Of a stretch of DNA of 13,727 nt, positions 6,850 through 13,727 are shown piece after piece. The position numbers were made by a program, and so were the translations under genes. The stretch is from the NCBI GenBank assembly GCA_937901025.1, contig CALCGR010000156.1, forward strand, positions 1-13,727, written 5' to 3'. This DNA is from an uncultured Bacteroidales bacterium. GTDB lineage: Bacteria; Bacteroidota; Bacteroidia; Bacteroidales; Paludibacteraceae. The notes beneath the pieces were generated by a model, which saw only the letters and a program-made list of their open reading frames with translations, was not told the origin of the DNA and did not search any database. The stretch's first letter is position 1; every line of letters starts with the position of its first letter.

Positions 6850-7704
6850 ATGACAGCTTATGTTTTTCCCGGACAGGGATCGCAGTTTCCCGGGATGGGT
6901 AAAGACTTGTATGAGTCTTACCCGTTAGCGCGCGACCTGTTCGAGCAAGCCAATGAGATTTTAGGCTTCCGCATCACCGACATTATGTTCGGTGAGGATG
7001 CGGAGGCGCTAAAACAGACGCGCGTGACGCAACCCGCCGTCTTCCTGCATTCGGTGATTGCCTCTAAGGTGATGAGTCTAGACCATCCTCAGATGGTGGC
7101 GGGTCACAGTTTAGGCGAATACTCGGCGCTCGTCAGTTGTGAGGCTCTTCGTTTTGAAGACGCGCTCAAACTGGTTAGCCGTAGAGCTGTCGCGATGCAG
7201 AAAGCGTGTGAGCAGACGCCCTCGACGATGGCGGCTATCTTAGGGATGGCCGACGAGAGGGTAGATGAGCTCTGCCGAGAGATCAGCGGTGCCGTAGTGG
7301 TAGCCGCGAACTTCAATTGTCCGGGACAAGTGGTTATCTCCGGTGATTTGGCGGGCGTGGAGAAAGCGTGCGAGGTGCTGAAAGCCAATGGGGCCAAGAG
7401 GGCCATACAGTTGCAAGTGGGTGGCGCCTTCCATTCGCCATTGATGCAACCGGCAGCGGAAGAACTGGCGGACGCTATCATGGCTACGGAGTTCTTGCCA
7501 CCGGTTTGTCCGATTTACCAGAATGTGAATGCGTATCCGCAGACCGATCCGGATGATATTCGGCGGAACTTGCTGCTGCAACTCACCACGCCTGTTCGTT
7601 GGACACAGACCATCAAGAACATGATCCTGGATGGCGCTACCGAGTTCCACGAGTTCGGCCCGGGCGATGTGCTCAAGAACCTGATTAAAAAGATTATTGG
7701 ATGA
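6850..7704 (+). CDS. fabD: Malonyl-CoA:acyl-carrier-protein transacylase
   Basis: This 284-residue cytosolic enzyme moves malonyl from CoA to acyl carrier protein, supplying the extender unit for fatty acid synthesis. The N-terminal oxyanion motif FPGQGSQ is at residues 6-12. The nucleophile elbow GHSLGEY gives catalytic S87. The malonyl-binding arginine is in VSRRAVAMQ (R112 by position). The catalytic histidine is H195 in GGAFHSPLM, and the small ferredoxin-like subdomain lies between (about 125-190). Length is slightly below the E. coli enzyme (309), within the normal range. It starts 12 nt after atpK, so it is probably read through from the ATPase operon. The stop codon lies in the first bases of a repeat cluster. 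Confidence 0.97.
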   Translation: MTAYVFPGQGSQFPGMGKDLYESYPLARDLFEQANEILGFRITDIMFGEDAEALKQTRVTQPAVFLHSVIASKVMSLDHPQMVAGHSLGEYSALVSCEALRFEDALKLVSRRAVAMQKACEQTPSTMAAILGMADERVDELCREISGAVVVAANFNCPGQVVISGDLAGVEKACEVLKANGAKRAIQLQVGGAFHSPLMQPAAEELADAIMATEFLPPVCPIYQNVNAYPQTDPDDIRRNLLLQLTTPVRWTQTIKNMILDGATEFHEFGPGDVLKNLIKKIIG

Positions 7705-7764
7705 ATGACCGCAAGCGGAGCTTGCTGAATGACCGCTTCGCTGTAAGACCACTTCGTTGTAAGA
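7702..7764 (+). repeat. Degenerate short repeat cluster after fabD, with a small hairpin
   Basis: TGAATGACCGC occurs at 7702-7712 (including the fabD stop) and again at 7726-7736. The second occurrence continues as GACCGCTTCGCTGTAA (7731-7746), followed directly by the variant GACCACTTCGTTGTAA (7747-7762), 16 nt with two mismatches. Between the first two copies lies a perfect inverted repeat, GCAAGC-GGA-GCTTGC (7711-7725). AAGCGG at 7713-7718 can instead pair with CCGCTT at 7733-7738. No T tract follows, so this is not a classical terminator. A related segment lies in the DUF2764 gene. Confidence 0.65.
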
Positions 7765-7812
7765 TAGTTTTAATCACGATTATGTAAAATAGTATTTTGT
7801 AGTATAGGCACT

Positions 7813-10167
7813 ATGATAGAATCAGATGATAATATACCTACCCTGAAATTAGCGACGGGAATAGTATTGGATGTATTGCCGCTGAGGAATATGTCCTTGT
7901 TTCCGGGTGTGCTGTTGTCGGTGAACCTGGCTCGTCCGCGTTCGCAAAAATTAGTAAAGAAAGCGTATGAGCAAGAACTGCCGTTAGCGGTACTGACGCA
8001 GCACAACGAATCGATTGAAGATCCGGAGGGCAAAGATTTATATGAGTTAGGCACAGCCGCTCGTATTATTCGTATCTTTACGATGCCGGATAACACGTCG
8101 ATGGTGATTTTAGAGGGTCTGGTGAGAATTCAGTGTTCGGAGTTTACTATCACCCGCAACAAAACGATTCAAGCCATGATTGGTGTCTATCAAGAACTCA
8201 TCCCCAAGCGCAGCGATAAAGAGTTTATCGGTATCGTGATGGAGCTGAGGAAGCAGGCGTTATCGCTGCTCGAGAAAGCCGATCCCCCGATGTTTGAGGC
8301 GATTGGTACGCTCAAGAACATCGACAACCCTATCACGCTCATCAATTACATCTGCGTTAATTTCCATTTCAATTCGAAGGAGCGCAATCACCTACTCTCT
8401 CAAAACTCGATGACCGAGCGGGCGCAGTTGCTGCTGGAACACCTGACGAATCGTGTACACGATATCGAGACGGACGAGCAGATCAAGGCGCAAGCCAAGA
8501 CGGATATTGACAAGGAGCAGCGCGAATATTTCTTACAGCACCAATTGGCGGCCATTCGTAAGGAGTTGGGTGACGATACTGACCACATAATCAAGGAGAT
8601 AGAGGCACGAGCAAAGGAGAAAAAATGGCCGGACGCCGTAGCGGAAGTGTTCGATAAGGAGCTCAAGAAACTGCAACGAACCTCCCCCCACTCTCCCGAT
8701 TATTCGACGCAAGAGAACTATCTGAATACGATTCTGGATCTGCCCTGGAACGAGGTGACGGAGGATAACTTCGACATCAATCACGCCAAGCAGGTCTTAG
8801 ACCACGACCATTACGGATTGGAGAAGGTCAAGGAGCGTATCATCGAGTACCTGGCGGTGCTGAAGATAAGGCAAGGACAGCGGTTTAATGCCCCTATCCT
8901 ATGCCTCTATGGCCCTCCGGGCGTAGGAAAGACGTCGCTGGGTAAGTCGATTGCCGCTGCATTAGGGCGTAAGTATGCCCGTATCTCCTTAGGCGGCTTA
9001 CACGACGAGGCGGAGATCCGTGGTCACAGGCGCACGTATATCGGTGCGATGCCGGGGCGCATCATCGAGAACCTGAGGAAAGTGCAGAGTTCGAATCCTG
9101 TCTTTGTACTGGACGAGATTGATAAGATCGGTGCAGACTACAAGGGTGACCCGACGTCGGCCTTATTAGAGGTTTTGGACCCCGAACAGAACAACACGTT
9201 CCACGATAATTATTTAGATATCGACTACGATTTGAGTCGGGTGCTGTTTATTGCCACGGCGAATACGTTGGACACTATTCCACGGCCGCTCTTAGACCGT
9301 ATGGAACTGATTGAGATGACAGGTTACCTACAGGAAGAGAAAGTGCAGATTGCCAAGAAACACCTCATTCCTAAGGAGTTAGAGAAACACGGCATTAAGA
9401 CGTCTCAATTAAAACTGAATAAAGAGATTGTCGAGCAGATCATTGAAGATTATACCCGCGAGTCGGGTGTAAGATCGCTGGAAAGGGAGATTGCCACCCT
9501 TTGCCGCAAGGTGGTAACGAAGATCTCGCTGGAGGAGGCGTATAACACGACGGTAACCCCGGAAGATGTGGTGACGTATCTCGGTCGCAAGCGTTTCTAT
9601 CGCGAAGCGTGGGAGACGAATAAGTATGCGGGTGTAGTGACCGGGTTAGCATGGACGCAAGTAGGCGGAGAGATATTGTTTATTGAGACCTCGCTTTCGA
9701 AGGCGAAGACCCCTACCCTGACGTTGACGGGTAACTTAGGCGAGGTGATGAAAGAGTCGGCTACGATAGCGTTGGGATACATCAAGGCGCATGCGGAGTC
9801 GTTCGGCATTAAACCCAAAGACTTGGACACGATGGCGGTACATATTCACGTGCCGGAAGGCGCTACGCCGAAGGACGGGCCGAGTGCGGGTATCACGATG
9901 ACGACCGCCTTGGTATCAGCGTTTACGGGGAGACTGGTGAAACCGCGTATTGCGATGACGGGTGAGATGACGCTCCGAGGAAAAGTGCTACCGATTGGCG
10001 GGGTGAAAGAGAAGATCTTAGCCGCCAAGCGGGCGGGAATCACCGATTTGATTCTCTGTCAGGACAATCAGAAGGATGTGGAGGACATCCCGAGTAAGTA
10101 TTTGAAGGGATTGCGTTTCCACTATGTAAGGGATATCCAAGAGGTTATTAAGTTAGCATTAGTTTAA
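7813..10167 (+). CDS. lon: ATP-dependent Lon protease (LonA type)
   Basis: This 784-residue cytosolic protease degrades misfolded and regulatory proteins. The N-terminal substrate-binding domain (about 15-220, with LPLRNMSLFPGVLLSVNLAR) is followed by a helical linker with the EYFLQHQLAAIRKELG signature. The AAA+ module has Walker A GPPGVGKT at residues 367-374, Walker B VFVLDEIDKIG and the sensor helices. The C-terminal protease domain has the catalytic serine S691 in PKDGPSAGITM and the lysine K734 in GGVKEKILAAKRAG. The 43-residue spacing equals that of the Ser-Lys dyad in E. coli Lon (S679, K722). The ATG at 7813 is the first in frame after an upstream stop at 7771. The N-terminus is shorter than in many Bacteroides homologs, which carry an acidic extension. 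The 108-nt gap to fabD suggests it may have its own promoter. Confidence 0.98.
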   Translation: MIESDDNIPTLKLATGIVLDVLPLRNMSLFPGVLLSVNLARPRSQKLVKKAYEQELPLAVLTQHNESIEDPEGKDLYELGTAARIIRIFTMPDNTSMVILEGLVRIQCSEFTITRNKTIQAMIGVYQELIPKRSDKEFIGIVMELRKQALSLLEKADPPMFEAIGTLKNIDNPITLINYICVNFHFNSKERNHLLSQNSMTERAQLLLEHLTNRVHDIETDEQIKAQAKTDIDKEQREYFLQHQLAAIRKELGDDTDHIIKEIEARAKEKKWPDAVAEVFDKELKKLQRTSPHSPDYSTQENYLNTILDLPWNEVTEDNFDINHAKQVLDHDHYGLEKVKERIIEYLAVLKIRQGQRFNAPILCLYGPPGVGKTSLGKSIAAALGRKYARISLGGLHDEAEIRGHRRTYIGAMPGRIIENLRKVQSSNPVFVLDEIDKIGADYKGDPTSALLEVLDPEQNNTFHDNYLDIDYDLSRVLFIATANTLDTIPRPLLDRMELIEMTGYLQEEKVQIAKKHLIPKELEKHGIKTSQLKLNKEIVEQIIEDYTRESGVRSLEREIATLCRKVVTKISLEEAYNTTVTPEDVVTYLGRKRFYREAWETNKYAGVVTGLAWTQVGGEILFIETSLSKAKTPTLTLTGNLGEVMKESATIALGYIKAHAESFGIKPKDLDTMAVHIHVPEGATPKDGPSAGITMTTALVSAFTGRLVKPRIAMTGEMTLRGKVLPIGGVKEKILAAKRAGITDLILCQDNQKDVEDIPSKYLKGLRFHYVRDIQEVIKLALV

Positions 10168-10192
10168 AATCCAATACCTTATTTTCGATAGG

Positions 10193-10726
10193 ATGAATGA
10201 GTGTACCGAGTCGGATGTGGCTCGGTTGTTGCCGATTGTGCCCGCCTTCCGTCGGGAGCAGGCACTGCGTTTCTCGCATCTGTTCGGTCAATGGACCACG
10301 CTCAAGGCGTGGGAGTTATTGATGTCACTCGTTGGAGGTAAGGCGGAGGAGGTCTATTACGGGCCGCACGGGAAACCGTATCTCACTCATGGTCCGTATT
10401 TCTCGATTAGTCATTGCAAGACGGCGGTAGCGGTAGCGGTGGATAGCGAACGCGAGATAGGCATTGATATCGAGTCTATTCGCCACGCGGACGAGGCGCT
10501 GATTGAGCGCACGATGAATAAGGAAGAGCAGGCTATGATTCGTGAGGCGAAAGATAAAGACCGGATGTTCACGAGGCTTTGGACACAAAAAGAAGCAGTC
10601 CTCAAAGCCCGCGGAACGGGACTGGTTGACGAACTGCCTCAAGTATTGTCATCCTTATCAATAGAGGATAAGGAGCGGGTTCAAACGTTAGAACTATCGA
10701 GCGCTATATTCTCTTTCTCGTCATAG
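10193..10726 (+). CDS. 4'-phosphopantetheinyl transferase (Sfp-like)
   Basis: This 177-residue enzyme transfers the phosphopantetheine arm of CoA to a serine of acyl carrier protein or another carrier protein. Recognisable motifs in order are GPHGKPYL and YFSISHC (CoA-binding), GIDIE with metal ligands D92 and E94, and LWTQKEAVLKARGTGL with the conserved K133-E134. This is the Sfp/HetI layout, not the short AcpS type, with the N-terminal half quite divergent. The C-terminus is plain (LELSSAIFSFSS) and its last 15 codons plus stop are antisense to the end of the convergent membrane protein gene. Length is near normal for Bacteroidales members, so I do not call it truncated. It begins 25 nt after lon and probably shares its transcript. 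FabD upstream acts on the same carrier protein. The precise carrier substrate is unknown. Confidence 0.88.
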   Translation: MNECTESDVARLLPIVPAFRREQALRFSHLFGQWTTLKAWELLMSLVGGKAEEVYYGPHGKPYLTHGPYFSISHCKTAVAVAVDSEREIGIDIESIRHADEALIERTMNKEEQAMIREAKDKDRMFTRLWTQKEAVLKARGTGLVDELPQVLSSLSIEDKERVQTLELSSAIFSFSS

Positions 10727-11373
10727 CGGATGATACGCAGCAGGATGGTAGCCCATACGATGGCTGAAAGAAAGTCGTGCGCCGTAAAATAGATGTCTTG
10801 CCAAATTTTTGGTATTTCGTTCAGATAGGTATAGCAAGTATAAATAGTGTATCCTGCCAACTGAACAAAAAGCAAGACCATACACGTGATAATCCAAGGC
10901 CGCGCATGCGCTTTAATATGCCTTACCATCTGAACTATGACGCAAATCACAGCGTAGGCGAAAAAGACATATAGGAACCATAGGGTACCGGTAATCAAGT
11001 AGAAAAGAGCCGCAATCAATGACGGAATGATGTATAACCACACCCGTTTCGCCGTATAGTCTTTTCCATAAAGAATAGCCTCTCCGATAAGGAAAGTATT
11101 GAGCAACAACAGTATATCAAAACTTCCCCCTATTCGCAACAAAAATTCGTTCGCACTTGCATCTATGATGGAGAGCGAAATCGCTGCCCAATAAGCACAG
11201 TCCAATACACCGAAAGCCATCACGATACCCGTTGTATAACGAACGTGGTGAGGTGCGCGGTGTTGGCTGGTCCAAAGGGGCGTAAGCAAGTCAATCGCTC
11301 CTATTAGGAGCACCAAGAGCAACGTGAAGAACGAGATGTTCATCATCATAAACCAAAAAAAATGGGTTTCCAT
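10681..11373 (-). CDS. Polytopic membrane protein of unknown function, coupled to rng
   Basis: I do not recognise the function of this 230-residue protein. It has about seven hydrophobic segments (near residues 12-33, 46-70, 78-98, 110-128, 130-150, 158-181 and 196-217) with short charged loops and a charged C-terminal tail (RIIRYDEKENIALDSSNV), so it is an inner membrane protein. The arrangement resembles the membrane module found at the N-terminus of some Bacteroidales sensor-regulators, but no kinase, DNA-binding or other output domain follows. This comparison is a weak inference. The start codon overlaps the stop codon of rng by one base (TAATG at 11375-11371), implying translational coupling. 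The 3' end runs 46 nt into the convergent transferase gene. The stop is TGA at 10683-10681. Confidence 0.75.
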   Translation of the reverse strand: METHFFWFMMMNISFFTLLLVLLIGAIDLLTPLWTSQHRAPHHVRYTTGIVMAFGVLDCAYWAAISLSIIDASANEFLLRIGGSFDILLLLNTFLIGEAILYGKDYTAKRVWLYIIPSLIAALFYLITGTLWFLYVFFAYAVICVIVQMVRHIKAHARPWIITCMVLLFVQLAGYTIYTCYTYLNEIPKIWQDIYFTAHDFLSAIVWATILLRIIRYDEKENIALDSSNV

Positions 11374-12908
11374 TACTTTGCTTCCAATTTAGTTTCTAAC
11401 ATTCCTAACGATTGGTTTTCAACTGTAATCACGTTGTAGCGGCGTTTCCACTGCGCCTTAAGGCTGGAGCCGAAGGCACCTCTACAAGCGTAACTATACA
11501 CATACGGATGCAGCGAGAGTTGAGCCCTACCCTTCGGGTGCTCCTCCCGATAGTGGAGGAGTTGCTCCTCGACGGTGTCGGTAAAGAGGATAGTCGGTTG
11601 TACTTTTCCTTTGCCTAAGCAGGTAGGACAAACCTCCATGACCTCCATCTCGACGGCGGGGCGAACCCGTTGGCGGGTGATCTGCATGAGTCCGAACTTA
11701 GAGAGCGGGAGGACGTTGTGTTTAGCTCTATCATTGGCCATCAACTCGCGCATGTGTTCGTAGAGCTTGTCTTGGTGCTCTTTCTTGTCCAAGTCGATGA
11801 AGTCGATGATGATGATTCCTCCAATATCACGCAAGCGCAGTTGATGAGCGATCTCATCGGCGGCGAGCATGTTAAACTGGAACGCATTCTCCTCCTGGTC
11901 TTCGTATAGTTTCTTACTTCCGGAGTTGACATCAATGGCAAACAGGGCTTCGGTCTTGTCGATATACAGGTACCCTCCGTGTTTGAACCCTACCGTGCGG
12001 CCGAGACCGGTCTTCATCTGGCGGGTGATGTCATACTTGTCGAAAATAGGTTGTTTGAGTTTGTAGTGTTTGACCGTCTTCACGCACTCGGGTGCGATGA
12101 GTTCCACATACTGTTTGACCTCGTTGTAGATGGTCTCGTCGTTGATTTGGATGGAGGTGAAATCGGGCGAGAATATATCTCTAATCACTCCAATCGTTCG
12201 TCCCAGTTCCTCCGAAACCAGACAGACGTCTTTTTTCGTGGATTGTTGGAGGGTGCGAACGGCCTCTTCCCAACGGCGTACTAACAAACCCAGTTCGTTG
12301 TCGAGTTCTGCTGCCCGCTTGTCTTCAGCAACGGTGCGGACAATCACTCCAAACCCTTGGGGTTTGATGGATTGCATGAGTTGCTTAAGGCGAGAACGCT
12401 CGGACTCGGATTTAATCTTACTGCTCACCATCACCTTCTCGGCGAAAGGAATAAGGACTACGTTACGGCCGGCGATACTGATCTCCGCGGTCAGACGAGG
12501 ACCCTTGGTATTGATGGGTTCCTTGGTTACTTGAACGAGTAACTGGTCGCCCACATGCAGATAGTCGGCTATCTGTCCTTCCTTCCCCACCTCTTTCTGG
12601 TGCGGGATGCGCGTTACGGCAGGCACCTTGCGACGATCGCTCACGGCCTTGGTAACAAAGGATTGGGTAGTAAGAAACTGCGAACCTAAATCCAGATAAT
12701 GCAGAAAAGCTTCTTTCTCGTGTCCTACATCCACAAAGACTGCATTGAGCGCAGGCATCACTTTTTTGACACGCCCGTAGTAGATGTTACCGACGGAGAA
12801 GTTATCTTGATTTCGCTTCTCGCGGCTCACCTCCTGCAGACGGCCGTCTTCCGTGAGCGCGATTGCAATCTCATCGGACTGTACGTCCACAATTAATTCA
12901 CTTTTCAT
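11373..12908 (-). CDS. rng: Ribonuclease G (RNase E/G family endoribonuclease)
   Basis: This 511-residue single-strand-specific endoribonuclease acts in rRNA maturation and mRNA decay. After a short N-terminal strand, the S1 RNA-binding domain begins with VGNIYYGRVKKVMPALNAVFVDVG (about 39-62) and runs to about residue 135. The DNase I-like catalytic domain carries metal-binding aspartates D326 (AIDVNSG) and D369 (IIIDFIDLD), 43 residues apart as in E. coli RNase E (D303, D346). The zinc-link CPTC (C427, C430) follows at the same relative distance as in RNase E (C404, C407). A short C-terminal domain ends the protein, with no long disordered degradosome scaffold, so it is of the RNase G type. 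Its ATG lies 3 nt after the stop of the 29-residue protein gene, and its stop overlaps the next start. Confidence 0.97.
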   Translation of the reverse strand: MKSELIVDVQSDEIAIALTEDGRLQEVSREKRNQDNFSVGNIYYGRVKKVMPALNAVFVDVGHEKEAFLHYLDLGSQFLTTQSFVTKAVSDRRKVPAVTRIPHQKEVGKEGQIADYLHVGDQLLVQVTKEPINTKGPRLTAEISIAGRNVVLIPFAEKVMVSSKIKSESERSRLKQLMQSIKPQGFGVIVRTVAEDKRAAELDNELGLLVRRWEEAVRTLQQSTKKDVCLVSEELGRTIGVIRDIFSPDFTSIQINDETIYNEVKQYVELIAPECVKTVKHYKLKQPIFDKYDITRQMKTGLGRTVGFKHGGYLYIDKTEALFAIDVNSGSKKLYEDQEENAFQFNMLAADEIAHQLRLRDIGGIIIIDFIDLDKKEHQDKLYEHMRELMANDRAKHNVLPLSKFGLMQITRQRVRPAVEMEVMEVCPTCLGKGKVQPTILFTDTVEEQLLHYREEHPKGRAQLSLHPYVYSYACRGAFGSSLKAQWKRRYNVITVENQSLGMLETKLEAK

Positions 12909-12911
12909 AAA

Positions 12912-13001
12912 TTACTTATGTTTATGACGGTTCTTACGCAAACGTTTTTTACGTTTGTGGGTAGACATCTTGTGTCTCTTATGCTTTTTTCCGTTTGGCA
13001 T
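12912..13001 (-). CDS. 29-residue extremely basic protein between HU and rng
   Basis: Reading the minus strand from ATG at 13001 gives 29 codons and TAA at 12914-12912. Twenty of the 29 residues are basic (10 Lys, 5 Arg, 5 His); the protein begins MPNGKKHKRHKMS and ends RKNRHKHK. I recall very similar small proteins encoded between HU and RNase G in Bacteroidota, usually left unannotated or called hypothetical. The composition resembles the smallest ribosomal proteins, so binding to rRNA or the ribosome is a reasonable inference, but no function can be read from the sequence. Support for being real: Met-Pro-Asn-Gly start, dense lysine/arginine codons through the whole frame, an AT-rich 37-nt leader after HU, and only 3 nt between its stop and the rng start. 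Confidence 0.8.
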   Translation of the reverse strand: MPNGKKHKRHKMSTHKRKKRLRKNRHKHK

Positions 13002-13038
13002 AATGGTTTAATTATTAGTTGTTAATGAATAAAGTTAA

Positions 13039-13320
13039 TTACATTTTATCTTTCAGCAATGCCGTAAAGTCGTCCGACGGACGGAAGGCAGGGATCTTGT
13101 GTGCCGGCACCTGAATGGAGGTCTTCGCGCAGATGTTACGAGCCAACTTGGCAGCACGAGTCTTGGTGAGGAACGTTCCAAAGCCGCGGAGGTAAACATT
13201 CTCCTCGCGAGCAATAGACTTCTTTACATTATCCATCAGGGACTCAACGATATTCATGATCGTCGTTTTGTCATACCCCGTTTGGATAGCAATTTCGTTA
13301 ACGAGTTCAGCTTTTGTCAT
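13039..13320 (-). CDS. HU-family nucleoid DNA-binding protein
   Basis: This 93-residue DNA-bending protein compacts the nucleoid and helps replication, recombination and transcription. It starts MTKAELVNEIAIQTGYDKTT, the dimerising helix-turn-helix of the family, followed by the beta-sheet with ENVYLRGFGTFLTKTRAAK (about 41-59). The arm region ARNICAKTSIQVPAHKIPAF (about 60-79) corresponds to the minor-groove arm, with ARNI in place of the usual GRNP. The end FRPSDDFTALLKDK matches the last helix. Whether it acts as a homodimer or pairs with another HU/IHF-like subunit cannot be told. It has its own promoter in the gap to mutY and leads a unit with the small basic protein and rng. Confidence 0.95.
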   Translation of the reverse strand: MTKAELVNEIAIQTGYDKTTIMNIVESLMDNVKKSIAREENVYLRGFGTFLTKTRAAKLARNICAKTSIQVPAHKIPAFRPSDDFTALLKDKM

Positions 13321-13363
13321 AATTATATAGGTGTTTTAATGTTTTGCAGCACAAAATCGGGTA

Positions 13364-13395
13364 CAAAATTACAACATTTTTTTTAAATGCACAAA
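13364..13395 (-). promoter_or_regulatory. Bacteroidota-type promoter for the HU gene
   Basis: Reading the minus strand, TTTG (13395-13392) is followed after 20 nt by TAATTTTG (13371-13364), an exact match to the Bacteroidota housekeeping pattern TTTG and TAnnTTTG with usual spacing. Transcription would start a few bases downstream, giving a leader of roughly 35-40 nt before the HU ATG at 13320. The surrounding 108-nt gap is strongly AT-rich. No transcription data support it here. Confidence 0.72.
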
Positions 13396-13428
13396 TTTTT
13401 TTGTAATTTTTAGTAAAAAAAGTGCAGA

Positions 13429-13727
13429 TTATAGTCGAAAATCGGCTAATGCCCTCAAAGTCAGGCGCGAAAATGCATAATTTTCAAGTTCTTGCCACCC
13501 TACCCTGACCATTCCGTCTATCTTCGGCAACTGTTCACATCGGCGTACCTCAAAGAGGGCATGAATACGCTGATGACTGAGCGTGTGAGTTAGTGTAGAG
13601 TGTAGAGTGTAGAGTGTAGAGTGGTTTAGAGTTGAAAGTTGAGAGTTATCTTCGATGAGGGCAAACTCCCAGAGGTGTTGCCAGATATCCTTCTCCATAC
13701 GTTGATGGATGAGGGTATGGCACTCCT
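13429..13727 (-). CDS. mutY: A/G-specific adenine DNA glycosylase MutY, C-terminal part (5' end outside window)
   Basis: The minus-strand frame is open from the right edge to TAA at 13431-13429, giving the last 98 residues. MutY removes adenine mispaired with 8-oxoguanine. The visible part matches its C-terminal NUDIX-like domain, which recognises 8-oxoG: TLIHQRMEKDIWQHLWEFALIE (compare the usual KDIWxGLYEFPL pattern), then LSHQRIHALFEV, whose LSH corresponds by position to the FSH loop of Geobacillus MutY, and a closing segment VRVGWQELENYAFSRLTLRAL. The helix-hairpin-helix and iron-sulfur glycosylase domain lies outside the window. Between ALIED and LSHQ the sequence is a low-complexity stretch rich in Ser, Thr, Leu and His, encoded by a heptanucleotide repeat array. 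The adjacent HU gene is a common neighbour of mutY in Bacteroidales as far as I recall. Confidence 0.87.
   Translation of the reverse strand, partial: ECHTLIHQRMEKDIWQHLWEFALIEDNSQLSTLNHSTLYTLHSTLTHTLSHQRIHALFEVRRCEQLPKIDGMVRVGWQELENYAFSRLTLRALADFRL
13585..13647 (-). repeat. Heptanucleotide tandem repeat array inside mutY
   Basis: Reading the minus strand from 13647 to 13585, the sequence divides into nine 7-nt units: AACTCTC, AACTTTC, AACTCTA, AACCACT, four identical CTACACT, and AACTCAC. The four perfect copies cover 13592-13619. The 63 nt equal 21 codons, so the array is read in frame (NSQLSTL, NHSTLYT, LHSTLTH). Since 7 is not a multiple of 3, gain or loss of one unit would shift the reading frame of the last 51 codons of mutY. 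Confidence 0.88.

Noticed and set aside
7793..7799. TATTTTG ahead of lon as a promoter -7 box
   Set aside because: It is one base short of the TAnnTTTG pattern, and no TTTG lies at the right distance upstream. A lon promoter in this gap is plausible but I cannot place it.
10639..10726. Truncation or frameshift of the phosphopantetheinyl transferase C-terminus
   Set aside because: All catalytic motifs are present and the remaining length is close to that of related proteins, so the unusual end is more simply divergence at the overlap.
12939..12957. Inverted repeat CAAACGT - TTTTT - ACGTTTG as a terminator or operator
   Set aside because: It lies inside the small basic protein gene and arises from its repeated Lys and Arg codons; there is no independent sign of function.
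13391..13404. ACAAA-TTTT-TTTGT stem as a mutY terminator
   Set aside because: The stem is only five A/T-rich pairs and overlaps the predicted -33 element of the HU promoter; too weak to call.

Overview
The window reads as a chromosomal segment from a member of the Bacteroidota, most likely the order Bacteroidales. The evidence is the V-type ATPase cluster in the order E - DUF2764 - A - B - D - I - K, a minus-strand block of mutY, HU, a tiny basic protein and RNase G, AT-rich gene leaders mostly without Shine-Dalgarno sequences, and a promoter ahead of HU matching the Bacteroidota form (TTTG, 20-nt spacer, TAnnTTTG). This placement comes from gene content and signals, not from a database search.

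Layout: bases 1-10726 are co-directional on the plus strand. First comes the V-type ATPase operon: the 3' end of atpE, a DUF2764 protein in the slot where other clusters carry subunit C, catalytic subunit A, non-catalytic subunit B, rotor shaft D, membrane subunit I and the c-ring proteolipid K. Then follow fabD (malonyl-CoA:ACP transacylase), lon (ATP-dependent protease) and an Sfp-like 4'-phosphopantetheinyl transferase. Bases 10681-13727 lie on the minus strand. In transcription order these are the 3' end of mutY, HU with its own promoter, a 29-residue very basic protein, RNase G (rng) and a polytopic membrane protein of unknown function that runs convergently 46 nt into the end of the transferase gene.

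The genes are packed tightly. No gene-free stretch exceeds 300 bases; the two largest gaps (7705-7812 and 13321-13428, 108 nt each) hold a short repeat cluster and the HU promoter. No RNA genes, CRISPR arrays or insertion sequences were recognised.

Functional links: the ATPase moves ions across the inner membrane, and residues in subunit K match the Na+ site of the Enterococcus hirae V-ATPase, suggesting Na+ as coupling ion. FabD and the phosphopantetheinyl transferase both serve acyl carrier protein chemistry. HU, the small basic protein and RNase G form a nucleic-acid-handling unit.

I did not find an obviously new multi-gene system. The most notable observations are small scale: a heptanucleotide repeat array read in frame inside mutY just before its predicted 8-oxoG-reading loop; a 14-bp duplication of the translation start of the DUF2764 gene; a degenerate repeat shared between the DUF2764 coding sequence and the fabD-lon spacer; and the Na+-type c-subunit signature.
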